52,572 bases of DNA from GWB1-38-13 sp964488535 (GTDB lineage: Bacteria; Patescibacteriota; Microgenomatia; UBA8517). The notes under the pieces were generated by a model. That model saw only the letters and a list, made by a program, of their open reading frames with translations, was not told the origin of the DNA and did no database searches. Both the position numbers and the translations under genes were made by a program. The DNA is taken from NCBI GenBank assembly GCA_964488535.1, contig CAZAUT010000006.1, positions 1 through 52,572 of the forward strand, written 5' to 3'. Positions 18,101 to 25,886 of this stretch are shown here, piece by piece (position 1 is the stretch's first letter; each line of letters begins with the position of its first letter).

Positions 18101-21012
18101 GACCTCTTTCGGTAAAATACGGCGGTGACGTGACCATCGGGATACCAGATGAAACTGTAAGTTATATTTATGACCGTGCCAATTTATCGGGCATAACCGG
18201 ATACGCAAACAACGCTCTATACAATAAAGATTCACAAGTTATAAGTTACAGATCGGCAAATAACGTTCAAAACTCGTTTTCTTACAGAACCGACAACCAT
18301 CTTCTAAACTCAATTTCAATTACTCAGGGTTCAATCACAGACGCCCAAAGATTGATGCTTGCTTATGAATATGACAGTGCCGGAAATATTACAAGAATAA
18401 TTGATAATAATCCAAGCAGACCATCGGATTTTAAACTTAATCAAACCTTCACGTATGACCCTTTGTACCGTTTGCTTTCCACAAGCGGTTCATACAACTC
18501 AAATTATTCATACGATGATATCGGCAATATTACCTCTAAAAATGAAGGGGGTACACAAATTTCACTTACATATGGTGATTACCAAAGCGGGTATTATCAC
18601 CGCCCGGAAAGTTATATATCTGATACTGTTGTTCATAGTTTTGTGTACGACAATCTCGGAAATACTGTATCTAACGGATCCAATTTATACAATTACGATG
18701 CTGATAATCGGCTTATAAATACCGGATCAGCTGCTGCACCAAAGGTCACCCCGACAATTGCTCCCCCAACTACTCCGGGTGATTGTTCCGGTCTTCAGCT
18801 TTGTTTATGCCAATGTCCGGAAGGATATCTTCCCTGGAACAATAATTGCGAAACACTGGGCGGAACCTGTAACGGAACATGCGAATGTCTTTTGAACGGT
18901 GCTCCGACACCAACACCGGGTGTCATCCCGACCGATTTTAATCAACCTCTCCCGTCATCAACCCCGACTCCAACAACGGAACCGCTACCGACAAGTGTTC
19001 CAACTTCAACTCCAATTCCAACTCCTTCAATCTGCACACCAAACATTCTTGAACCGAAAAGCATGTCGGTTATTCAGACAAGGGATGTTTATATATCATG
19101 GAGCGACGAATGTCCTTACAGTAATATTGTTGCTTACGAGATATCTGTTAATGCACAGGTGTTTAATTATCAGGAAATCGTTCCTGTACCAGTAAACTAT
19201 TCCGTTGTTAACGGAAGCGAAATAGGATTAACGTATCGGGGTAACTATACAATAAGCATAAGGTCGTGTCTTGATAAGGCTTGTACGCAAACGGGCGGTT
19301 GGTCACCTGCTGTAAGTTTTACCTGGCAGCCTGCACTTGGGTATGTCTGTGATAACCAAGGCTGGGTATGCAGCCAGAGTGAATGCTATTACAACAGCGA
19401 TGATTCCTGCGTTCTGTCGTGCGAAGAATGCGACGGTATGCATAAGGAATGCTCTTCCTCGGGAGACGGATGTTTCTACTATTCCGGTGAAGGTTATGAT
19501 ATATGTCTTTACGATAATGAATGCGCAATTACCATTCCCACTCCAACTCCCGATCCTGGAAGCTGTGTCTGCAGAAACAATAAAGTTACAAGAAACAACT
19601 GTATTGATACAACTCCTATATGTAAGGAAAATGCCTGCTTCTGCGAGGTAAACACATTGGGAGTCAGTTCGTCAAAAGAAGAAGTACTGTCAACAACGGA
19701 TCCTATAAATTTCGTCAATTTTGCGTATGACGCTATTGGTCAAAGAATTGCAAAGTTAATTTACGGAAGCGATCATACTTATTATATTTCCCCCGGTTTG
19801 GAAGTCGTTTTTAATCCCGACGGATCCCTTAAGCTCTGGCGCAGGAATTTTTCGTTTCTCGGCAACCTGTCCGCTGTCAGAATCGGTCAGGCAGGAAGTG
19901 AAAGTAAGTCGTTTATCCATTCCGACCATCTGGGAAGTGTTGCTATATCCACCGACCAAAACGGAGCTGTAATATCACAACAGGTTTATTACCCGTATGG
20001 AAACGTCAGAACGTCCCTCGGTACCTCCCCGACCGAAAGAGGATATACCGGGCAAATTTCGGATTATGCCGATACCAATCTGTATTATTACAATGCAAGA
20101 TATTATAACCCAATAATTGCGAAATTCACCCAGGCGGATTCCGCTTCGGATGGACTTAACAAATATGCCTATGTAGGAAATAATCCAATCAATGCAACGG
20201 ATCCAACAGGACACATGGCAGGACAATCTTACATGCACGACTGGGATGAATCACCCGCGTCAAATTGCGACACAAGTGATTATTACTGCAGACACCAAGA
20301 AACGGATTTTGATCCGTACACAGATATAGTTCCGCTAAACGAGAGTAACATTGATATTTACAACTACAACATTCCAAGCAGCGATGCCACTAACTATTTG
20401 GCTCTATTGGCATCAAGCACCTCACAAACAACCCCGCCCTGGTGGTGGCAATACTACCATTTTATGAAGCATGCGTCATATGCCGGTTTTAACGGATACA
20501 CAATCCAATCAGTTAAGGGATTTTTGGGATTTATTACTAATAATATTGTGAGAGGTGCCAGTGAAATATATCACCGACCGGGTGGAGTTGATATTAATGG
20601 AAACGCAATTAAAGAAGCATACATATTTGTTAAAGAAGTAGCGGGACAAAAATGGGCAGCATTTATTACACCAAACGGGAAAATTATAACAGCTTTCAAT
20701 CTTGGTATATCCAAAGGAAGTTATACAGCAAAGGAAGAAGCCAGGCAGTTTGGGAAAATCGTCAGTTCTTCAAAAATAACCGATTATTCAAATTTACCCC
20801 GTTTAATTACCAGAGATTGGATAAAAAATACTCCATCAATTATCAAGGTGTTTTTAGGTTCCTTTGGGTATCACGCCCTTTTAGAAATAGAAAGATTTTC
20901 AGTCAACTACTCGTCTTTCATACGCGCACCAATACTGGTTGTACCGAAAGGTATTTTTGAATGCGGTCCGTTAAATCCCATTATGTGCGGATATGACGAT
21001 AATAAAACATAA
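15133..21012 (+). CDS. Giant exported RHS-repeat protein with variable C-terminal tip
   Basis: About 1959 residues. N-terminal hydrophobic segment (MKTGILFLLQLLIAGF), then a Cys-containing region starting FSYGGDCGNYKGGC, then many YD/RHS repeats (YDGFGRIIQTENPDG, YDTIGRKTKSW, YDSAGNITRI, YDDIGNITSK). Near residue 1200 the shell is interrupted by a Cys-rich piece, TPTP linkers, an Fn3-like domain and another Cys-rich piece. The repeats then resume (YDAIGQRIAKL) into the RHS core: SDHLGSVAIST, YYNARYYNPIIAKFTQAD, KYAYVGNNPINATDPTGH. After DPTGH about 270 residues form a unique tip, as in polymorphic toxins and Tc-toxin C proteins, where the tip is released inside a cocoon-like shell. The tip domain is not recognised. 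The start is uncertain: GTG 15112, ATG 15133, 15169 or 15178. The SpvB partner is separate (21907-23439). Candidate immunity gene follows. Confidence 0.9.
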   Translation: MSNYSKQKVVFPMISMKTGILFLLQLLIAGFIRQTNITSNINAQESAKRLPSSVFSYGGDCGNYKGGCPLTAFTADVVTTQSKTANDFFLKTIDNGYNGKIVFEYEGGDDGYNAFNIRYCNPDKTGLEDPGCKTDHAYNTQRHRVKRVITYDGMGNYYAADHNFLGDGANQGLAYVEEYGEESAECDLEIDTENPIGVCGGDPPGCASPCSWNTSNLACCDSGYKEYECNGDPGGCSDTYGIRLCVPDCKRTYFSGYEFLGYPEVETLTYEKNSTVNIASKSYAYYHQALETDTCFKPSPLSGVSALGKVIDADNSTKWNESKQTFKVRFGDMNTPNEWVEKTDSELDSYCESYIPGETVSLVIPVDTISSNIINSQKTLCTKSTLQYNPTDPYAMPNKSIAWGKVDCNTYEDINDLTPIVSYTNYTPANTLNTWILPLPCENWMSDLNNLTKFNHTKTYFLGMNTACDTNAFPILTKIIKNETLKDNLPYSVSTISYDTTYPWLPVSITDVLGNITSTVFDSVYHIYPVSVTNAKGQTVTTEYDFNTPDTTHPNYAGVRGLPVKTIGLNGDTTTNVYDDFGRIKETYYTGRSPSTHTPNKFFDYYYFNEDDFPDFCETQHNCLIGLGKQIDPINNLGPKMMISEAVRFNDNGTIGTIGGTHKYINGIGQSVQTRNVWYDGEWSDAGYSIDGGLYDIIRSQTFNSLGQTEYQSEIYTANPYPFAGESLENSYDARDFIADSGINKVHNVYDGFGRIIQTENPDGSSDKTLYELNGNPLKVKYLDPNCTDDNSATPCSEIVTTSNSFGQTIKSEAISSAKTYSTRYEYHEILGVNTKTFDTLGNAVTINEYDTIGRKTKSWNIDMCPAMSGDENSWRYFYDKAGNITKQTDPNNISTILEYDVLNRLLTKHVNGERTLSNSYDICTNGIGKLCSTASYTPNGTISKRESYIYNKRGLLDYKLDGLEGVDFPDTILNGRYFQTQFTYDEADRPLSVKYGGDVTIGIPDETVSYIYDRANLSGITGYANNALYNKDSQVISYRSANNVQNSFSYRTDNHLLNSISITQGSITDAQRLMLAYEYDSAGNITRIIDNNPSRPSDFKLNQTFTYDPLYRLLSTSGSYNSNYSYDDIGNITSKNEGGTQISLTYGDYQSGYYHRPESYISDTVVHSFVYDNLGNTVSNGSNLYNYDADNRLINTGSAAAPKVTPTIAPPTTPGDCSGLQLCLCQCPEGYLPWNNNCETLGGTCNGTCECLLNGAPTPTPGVIPTDFNQPLPSSTPTPTTEPLPTSVPTSTPIPTPSICTPNILEPKSMSVIQTRDVYISWSDECPYSNIVAYEISVNAQVFNYQEIVPVPVNYSVVNGSEIGLTYRGNYTISIRSCLDKACTQTGGWSPAVSFTWQPALGYVCDNQGWVCSQSECYYNSDDSCVLSCEECDGMHKECSSSGDGCFYYSGEGYDICLYDNECAITIPTPTPDPGSCVCRNNKVTRNNCIDTTPICKENACFCEVNTLGVSSSKEEVLSTTDPINFVNFAYDAIGQRIAKLIYGSDHTYYISPGLEVVFNPDGSLKLWRRNFSFLGNLSAVRIGQAGSESKSFIHSDHLGSVAISTDQNGAVISQQVYYPYGNVRTSLGTSPTERGYTGQISDYADTNLYYYNARYYNPIIAKFTQADSASDGLNKYAYVGNNPINATDPTGHMAGQSYMHDWDESPASNCDTSDYYCRHQETDFDPYTDIVPLNESNIDIYNYNIPSSDATNYLALLASSTSQTTPPWWWQYYHFMKHASYAGFNGYTIQSVKGFLGFITNNIVRGASEIYHRPGGVDINGNAIKEAYIFVKEVAGQKWAAFITPNGKIITAFNLGISKGSYTAKEEARQFGKIVSSSKITDYSNLPRLITRDWIKNTPSIIKVFLGSFGYHALLEIERFSVNYSSFIRAPILVVPKGIFECGPLNPIMCGYDDNKT

Positions 21013-21034
21013 TTTAGTGTATAATTTTACAGCT

Positions 21035-21382
21035 ATGAGTAAAAATGAAACCCGTTCCGAAACACGACAGAGCTTTGAAGGACTTGATGATCCGGAAGCC
21101 AAATACAAATTGGTGGAAACCTGGTTAAGAGAAAGTAATGTTATAACGGTTCAGGAAACAGGTGATGTTGTATCGCAAGAAGACTGCCTGCCGGCGGTAA
21201 CATTAATTCTGCATAATATATTAACCGACAAGGACGGACAACAGATTTTAGCCAGTACACTTAAAAATCATCCCGATTTGGAAAAACTTTTCTCTGAAGC
21301 TGTTATCCATATTGGCTATAAGCATCCACAGGGCGAAAACGAAATTCTGAAATTGATAAAAAAGCTGGCTCGTAAGGCATAA
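21035..21382 (+). CDS. Small acidic protein, candidate immunity protein of the RHS tip
   Basis: 115 residues from ATG 21035 (MSKNETRSETRQSF); an upstream in-frame ATG at 20993 overlaps the RHS gene and is less likely. It starts 22 bases after the RHS stop, the classic position of an immunity gene. It has no signal peptide or membrane helix, so it would be cytosolic, and it reads as an all-helical protein (YKLVETWLRESNVITVQ, ILASTLKNHPDLEKLFSEAV, EILKLIKKLARKA). No domain is recognised. It has no counterpart in the second RHS module. Assignment as immunity is inferred from position, size and cytosolic character only; a small chaperone for the RHS protein is the main alternative. Confidence 0.6.
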   Translation: MSKNETRSETRQSFEGLDDPEAKYKLVETWLRESNVITVQETGDVVSQEDCLPAVTLILHNILTDKDGQQILASTLKNHPDLEKLFSEAVIHIGYKHPQGENEILKLIKKLARKA

Positions 21383-21415
21383 TCAATTGTTTGAAAATAC
21401 GCCATCTTATCAATC

Positions 21416-21904
21416 ATGAACATCAAGATTAAAAGTAAATTTATAAAAATATTCATATTGGCGTCTGTCTTTATTTTATCTATCGGTCTTGTTTTTTCCC
21501 TTTATCTCGTCAAACAAAACCAGGATGTCAGACGCAGTGCGCAAAACCTCTCCCCCACCCAATCCCCCCTTCTGGCGGTTGTAGAAAAACCTTCCATTCT
21601 TCCCGGTGAATTTTTTGTAATCAATATTTATGACAGCCTTGACAACAAAATCCCGTATAGCGGATACCTTTTTGTTAAATCACAAACCTGCATCAACAAT
21701 TCCTGCAGTTCATATACCGGACAATGGAAGGATTTCTCTGGAAAACCTGTTTATGCCGACAATGGGACTGTATCGTTATCTGTTCCTTCGGATACCTCCC
21801 CACAGACACTCCGCATAAGATTCACAACATCCTACCCGGTAAAAAAACTTGATTGGAGTAACGAAATTACACTTACGGTTAACTCTGTCATATCTGATAA
21901 TTAG
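21416..21904 (+). CDS. Membrane-anchored accessory protein of RHS module 1
   Basis: 162 residues: one N-terminal membrane helix (about 10-32), a short Ser/Pro linker (SAQNLSPTQSPLL) and a single beta-sandwich-like extracytoplasmic domain with two Cys (SQTCINNSCSSY) that ends KKLDWSNEITLTVNS. It is a clear paralogue of 32439-32921, sharing the order anchor, QNQDVRR / QNQDIRR, LSPTQ, PGE, GYLFVKS / GYIFVKS and the final KKLDWSNEITLTVNS. The copy in each RHS module marks it as a conserved part of the system, perhaps tethering or scaffolding RHS proteins at the surface (inference). It ends 2 bases before the SpvB gene. Confidence 0.75.
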   Translation: MNIKIKSKFIKIFILASVFILSIGLVFSLYLVKQNQDVRRSAQNLSPTQSPLLAVVEKPSILPGEFFVINIYDSLDNKIPYSGYLFVKSQTCINNSCSSYTGQWKDFSGKPVYADNGTVSLSVPSDTSPQTLRIRFTTSYPVKKLDWSNEITLTVNSVISDN

Positions 21905-21906
21905 CC

Positions 21907-23439
21907 ATGGAACCATTTCAATTCATATCCAACAAGATACGCAGTGCAGTTTTTAAGTATACTTTGTTTACCAATACAAAAAAGGTGCCCCTTACAATAA
22001 TCTCCTTAATAATCATTGTTTTTTCGCTTGCCGTTTCCAACGATAATGTTATTGTCGGCTTTTTGAATAAAGCCGGATTGATTTCTCTTCTTCGTTCAAA
22101 CGGAATTATAAAAACCTCCTATGGCGGATATTTCAAGGCTCTTGAAAAACAGAATCTCGTTTACGACTATAATCGCGACGGAGTTGTTTCGGGAGAAGAT
22201 TACAGCCTTTTTGTGTCAGCACTGTCCAAAAAAAACCTTCCGCCTTCACCCTCTATAACACCAACTCCTGCTGTATCTCCAATTATTGACAGCGGTACCG
22301 AATCCGATGAAACGGCTGAAGGAGAGAGTATTACCCTGCCTTCCGTCCGTACAGCATCGTCCAATACTTTTACCGGTTCAGCAACCTCGTCATATCCCAT
22401 TTCACTCCCTGAAGGTATGGCAGGCTTGCGTCCGTCACTATCGTTAAACTATTCATCAGGATCTGTTGACGACCTTTATACCGGCGTTGAAACAAAATGG
22501 AGAAACGATCCCGATCACTCATATCAGCGCCAGGCGGGTATTTTTGGACTTGGATGGGAGTTGTCGGGTTTTGGTTCAATCTCAAGAGACATAAACGGAA
22601 CGCTTAATGAACCTGCAGACGATAAATTTATCCTGTCGTTTGAAGGGGGGTTTGCAAGCTTGACTTATGAAAGCGGTGACAGTTACTACAGCGTCTGGAG
22701 AACTGCACCAAATCTTAAAACAAAAGTTGAAAGATATGGTATTCCGAAAACTTATGACTATGGCGGGGGTTCGGTCGTCCTGTCCCGATATTTCTGGGTA
22801 ATAACCGCCGGTGACGGGACAAAATATACTTTCGGAAGCGATGTGGCCGTTCCATTCTGGCACAGAACTAATGATCCCGACAATGCTTTACCCGAGGGAA
22901 ACGAAGAGGAGGCCTGGTTTCCTCTTTATGAAGAAGGAACAAATATCGGAACGCGTTCATGGATGCTTTTCGGGAACAGCGATATGGGGTATCACGCTCT
23001 TGAAACCAGATGGCATTTGTACAAAGTAATGAATTTATACGCAGTTCAGATGAATTACCAGAACTATTTTGAATTTGGAGAATATAAAGAAAAAAGTTAC
23101 GTTCAGGCATCCTACCCATGGGCAATTACCTACGGAACAAACGAAGTCCTTTTTTCCTATGAACCAAGACTGGACACCCAAACGCATCAGGATGACAGTG
23201 AACCGGTAAAACAACCCCAAAAAGCCCTTTACCGCGCTAAAAAGATCAATGTTAAAACATCGGGAAAATCAATTGCGGCATACACTCTCGAATACAAGTA
23301 CGGGTACGACTATACAAAACACCCTAATTTAATATATGACCCTCAAAATAATACTTATTCGGGAACTGCATCTCCCGGTGACGCTATTCATTCTCTTTTG
23401 TATAAAATCACCCCCTGGAGTTCGGATCCTGACTCTTAA
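21907..23439 (+). CDS. SpvB-domain protein 1 with dockerin-like motif
   Basis: 510 residues. One membrane helix (about 27-44); a dockerin-type calcium loop YDYNRDGVVSGEDY at residues 86-99; a Pro/Thr linker (110-125). From about 150 comes the SpvB / TcdB N-terminal domain: TGSATSSYPISLPEGMAG, SLSLNYSSGSVDD, GIFGLGWELSGFGSISRD, TKYTFGS. It ends with the typical YTLEYKYGY ... HSLLYKITPW. In Tc-toxin B and SpvB-RHS proteins this domain caps the RHS shell in the same chain; here the chain stops where the RHS part (which starts FSYG) would begin. Start codon is 2 bases after the accessory gene stop, so the two are coupled. It lies downstream, not upstream, of its putative RHS partner. Confidence 0.85.
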   Translation: MEPFQFISNKIRSAVFKYTLFTNTKKVPLTIISLIIIVFSLAVSNDNVIVGFLNKAGLISLLRSNGIIKTSYGGYFKALEKQNLVYDYNRDGVVSGEDYSLFVSALSKKNLPPSPSITPTPAVSPIIDSGTESDETAEGESITLPSVRTASSNTFTGSATSSYPISLPEGMAGLRPSLSLNYSSGSVDDLYTGVETKWRNDPDHSYQRQAGIFGLGWELSGFGSISRDINGTLNEPADDKFILSFEGGFASLTYESGDSYYSVWRTAPNLKTKVERYGIPKTYDYGGGSVVLSRYFWVITAGDGTKYTFGSDVAVPFWHRTNDPDNALPEGNEEEAWFPLYEEGTNIGTRSWMLFGNSDMGYHALETRWHLYKVMNLYAVQMNYQNYFEFGEYKEKSYVQASYPWAITYGTNEVLFSYEPRLDTQTHQDDSEPVKQPQKALYRAKKINVKTSGKSIAAYTLEYKYGYDYTKHPNLIYDPQNNTYSGTASPGDAIHSLLYKITPWSSDPDS

Positions 23440-23517
23440 TTTACAAACCATTCAAAGTTCTTTATCAAAAAAATAAATTGCCATATACTGCACTCGCAGA
23501 CCCCAATCCCTTTCCTG

Positions 23518-23547
23518 TTGACACCCGCATCGTAAATAGCCTATTCT
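23518..23547 (+). promoter_or_regulatory. Internal promoter before the RDD trio
   Basis: -35 TTGACA (23518-23523), spacer 18, -10 TATTCT (23542-23547), followed by GAAGGGGA (ribosome site) 6 bases before GTG 23576. It suggests that the membrane trio and module 2 can be expressed independently of module 1. Confidence 0.45.
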
Positions 23548-23575
23548 TATTCTTAATATAACGAAGGGGATTTTT

Positions 23576-24298
23576 GTGGAAAATAATAATAAATATCCGC
23601 CATATGATGCGGGACAGTATAACAGCAACAAATCGGAACCGGTCAAAGATCAGGATCTCTCCCCTTCTTTTGAAACTCAGGAAAAATTAAACAGTAATTC
23701 GGCACTATCTTCCAAACCGCAATCCACAATGGATAATAAAGAGAGTTTTAGACTTGCGTATTCAGGTCCCGTTATGGGAACTGTTACAAATGATAGTGTT
23801 CCAAATTCAAATATTGATTACGCCCCGCTGGGATCAAGAGCGTTGGCGAATTTTGTTGACGGAATTATTATCGGGATTATTTACCTTCCTTTCATGCTTC
23901 CCAATTTGATAAGTCAGCTCAAAAACTCCTCAATTATCGGTGTTTCGGAAACATATGGAACAATGGGTGTTTCGCAAACAACGGTTCCGTCGGTCAATCC
24001 CATATATTCTCTTTTGTCGGTGCTGGGGTACATTATTACAATCGCCTATCCGATATATTTCATCGGCAAAAACGGAGCGACACCAGGCAAAAAGGTATTA
24101 AAAATTAAGGTTATTGATAAGAACACAGGTAAGACACCGGGGTATCTGAAAGCGTTTCTGAGGGAATTTGTCGGTAAATTTATTTCATCGGTAGTTTTGT
24201 CTCTCGGATACCTCTGGGCAGTCTGGGACAAGGAAAAACAAGGCTGGCACGATAAGATTGCCGGAACGGTAGTAATAAGTACCAATGAACACCAATAA
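23576..24298 (+). CDS. RDD-family membrane protein 1
   Basis: 240 residues from GTG 23576, supported by a good Shine-Dalgarno (AAGGGG). The first 80 residues are hydrophilic, Asn/Ser/Gln-rich and disordered-looking. The RDD domain begins YAPLGSRALANFVDGIII (conserved R and D in helix 1), has a second and third helix (LLSVLGYIITIAYPIYFI), then GATPGKKVLKIKVID and the final WDKEKQGWHDKIAGTVVI, the family signature. RDD proteins are small membrane proteins, some linked to ion or solute transport or to protein export; the biochemical role is mostly unknown. It is first in a trio with 24360-25355 and 25342-25863. Confidence 0.85.
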   Translation: MENNNKYPPYDAGQYNSNKSEPVKDQDLSPSFETQEKLNSNSALSSKPQSTMDNKESFRLAYSGPVMGTVTNDSVPNSNIDYAPLGSRALANFVDGIIIGIIYLPFMLPNLISQLKNSSIIGVSETYGTMGVSQTTVPSVNPIYSLLSVLGYIITIAYPIYFIGKNGATPGKKVLKIKVIDKNTGKTPGYLKAFLREFVGKFISSVVLSLGYLWAVWDKEKQGWHDKIAGTVVISTNEHQ

Positions 24299-24359
24299 GT
24301 ACCAATGAACACCAATTACCAATATTAATTTGACATTTGTATTTATTGGAAATTGAGTT

Positions 24360-25355
24360 ATGACAACACCTGACTATACAAAAATTATCAAAGCTTCGTT
24401 TGAACTTGTAAAGAAAAACAAGTGGCTGTGGCTTTTCGGGGCTCTCGCCGGTTCAACCTCGGGGACAAATTATAATTCCTTCAGAAGTGTTTTTGAAAAC
24501 AACCCCGGTAAGAACGAAACCTTTTATACCGGCTTAAATAACATTCCGGAAACAGGTGCAGAGGCTATGAATGAGGCGTCAGACATTTTCTTACAATGGG
24601 TGCGGTCTGTACCGGCGGAAAAATGGGTATTGGCTGTTGTATCGGGTGTACTTTTATTTATAATTATCTTCGCAGTCCTTCTCGTCATCCAAAATTGGTC
24701 AAAGGGGGCATTAATAAAAGGTATTGACGATTCCCTCCGCGGAAAAAAGTGTGAATTAAAGACTTTGTCCGAAAATGGAAATTTATATCTTGCAGAACTT
24801 ATCAGATTGTCTCTTATCATTGCAGGATTTATACTTGCCTCGGTTATACTCGTACCTCTATCCTGGATTCTTATCTACATCATAGTGCAGCAAAACACTT
24901 TCCTGTCGGTTATCTGGGTGATTGCAGGGGCAATAGAAGCTGTCATTTTATTCATTGGTACAATTTTTATTTCATCTTTTGTCAGCATATATTCCCAGCG
25001 TCTAATTGTTCTTAACAATATGAAAGCAAAAGAAGCTTTCATAGCCGGTGTTTCAGCATCCCGCAAAGCGTTCTTGACATCCCTCCTTATGGGAGCGATA
25101 AATTTCGGTATTAAAATGGCTGCAGGCATAGCTGAAGCTGTCGTTGCTGCAATTTTTATCGGGGTACCGGCATTTCTCACTATTAAAACATATGATTCGA
25201 ATACTGCCTTTTCCGTTATTCTCGGCGGGGCAACAGCTATGTCAATAATAATCCTTGTTTTTTTCCTGTCTCTCGTTAATGCGGGAATGAATGTCTTTAC
25301 CTATGCAAACTGGAACCAGCTTTTTAATAAATACATTGAAAATGAAAAGAAATAA
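24360..25355 (+). CDS. Multi-helix integral membrane protein
   Basis: 331 residues with about six membrane helices, visible around WLWLFGALAG, VLAVVSGVLLFIIIFAVLLVI, LSLIIAGFILASVILVPLSW, VIAGAIEAVILFIGTIFI, GAINFGIKMAAGIAEAVVAAIF and SIIILVFFLSLVNAG. The N-terminus (TKIIKASFELVKKNKWLWLFG) matches a widespread uncharacterised bacterial family, distantly like the membrane part of glycerophosphodiester phosphodiesterases; that name should not be read as function. No catalytic motif. It overlaps the following RDD gene by 14 bp, so the two are translationally coupled. Sitting between two RDD proteins and two RHS modules, it may form a membrane complex with them. Confidence 0.7.
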   Translation: MTTPDYTKIIKASFELVKKNKWLWLFGALAGSTSGTNYNSFRSVFENNPGKNETFYTGLNNIPETGAEAMNEASDIFLQWVRSVPAEKWVLAVVSGVLLFIIIFAVLLVIQNWSKGALIKGIDDSLRGKKCELKTLSENGNLYLAELIRLSLIIAGFILASVILVPLSWILIYIIVQQNTFLSVIWVIAGAIEAVILFIGTIFISSFVSIYSQRLIVLNNMKAKEAFIAGVSASRKAFLTSLLMGAINFGIKMAAGIAEAVVAAIFIGVPAFLTIKTYDSNTAFSVILGGATAMSIIILVFFLSLVNAGMNVFTYANWNQLFNKYIENEKK

Positions 25356-25863
25356 TTACGCGTCATTTTTTGAAAGGTCACTGGCATATCTGATAGATCA
25401 TGGTATTTACTTTGCTGTCTTGATATATCCTTTGCAAAATATTGCTTTAAATAAGGATCTCTTTTTATTTTTCGATACGACATTTAATATAATTATCTTT
25501 GTTGTTTTTATTTCCGTCTTAGTCTTTTTTCTCGAAATTTTTATGACGGCTAAATTCGGCGGAACGGCAGGGAAACTTTTCATGGGGCTACGTATTCAGA
25601 ATGAAAACGGCCGGTTTCCGACCTACAAAGAGTCTTTCTTCCGGCTGACTGCAGGACGTGCACTTTCTGCGTTATTTTTCGGAATGGGTTATCTGTGGAT
25701 TTTCAGAAACAAAAAAAACCAAGCCTGGCACGATATCGCCGGAAACTTTGTTGTGATAAAAAGATACCCCTACGGATGGATGATCGGTCTTTTAATTCTG
25801 ACGGTTTTATTAAACGTTAATATCGGACTTACAATAAATATTATTGAAGCCATGTTGCTTTAA
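25342..25863 (+). CDS. RDD-family membrane protein 2
   Basis: 173 residues from ATG 25342 (MKRNNYASFFERSLAYLIDHGI), overlapping the previous gene by 14 bp. RDD features: FERSLAYLIDHGIYF in helix 1 (R and D conserved), GGTAGKLFMGLRIQNENG, YKESFFRLTAGRALSALF, and NKKNQAWHDIAGNFVVIK. Unlike RDD protein 1 it lacks the long hydrophilic N-terminus and carries an additional C-terminal helix (GWMIGLLILTVLLNVNIGL). The two RDD copies are not near-identical, so this is an old duplication. Ends 23 bases before the SpvB 2 gene, suggesting one transcript with module 2. Confidence 0.85.
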   Translation: MKRNNYASFFERSLAYLIDHGIYFAVLIYPLQNIALNKDLFLFFDTTFNIIIFVVFISVLVFFLEIFMTAKFGGTAGKLFMGLRIQNENGRFPTYKESFFRLTAGRALSALFFGMGYLWIFRNKKNQAWHDIAGNFVVIKRYPYGWMIGLLILTVLLNVNIGLTINIIEAMLL

Positions 25864-25886
25864 GGTCAAAACACGGTCGCGGTAAT

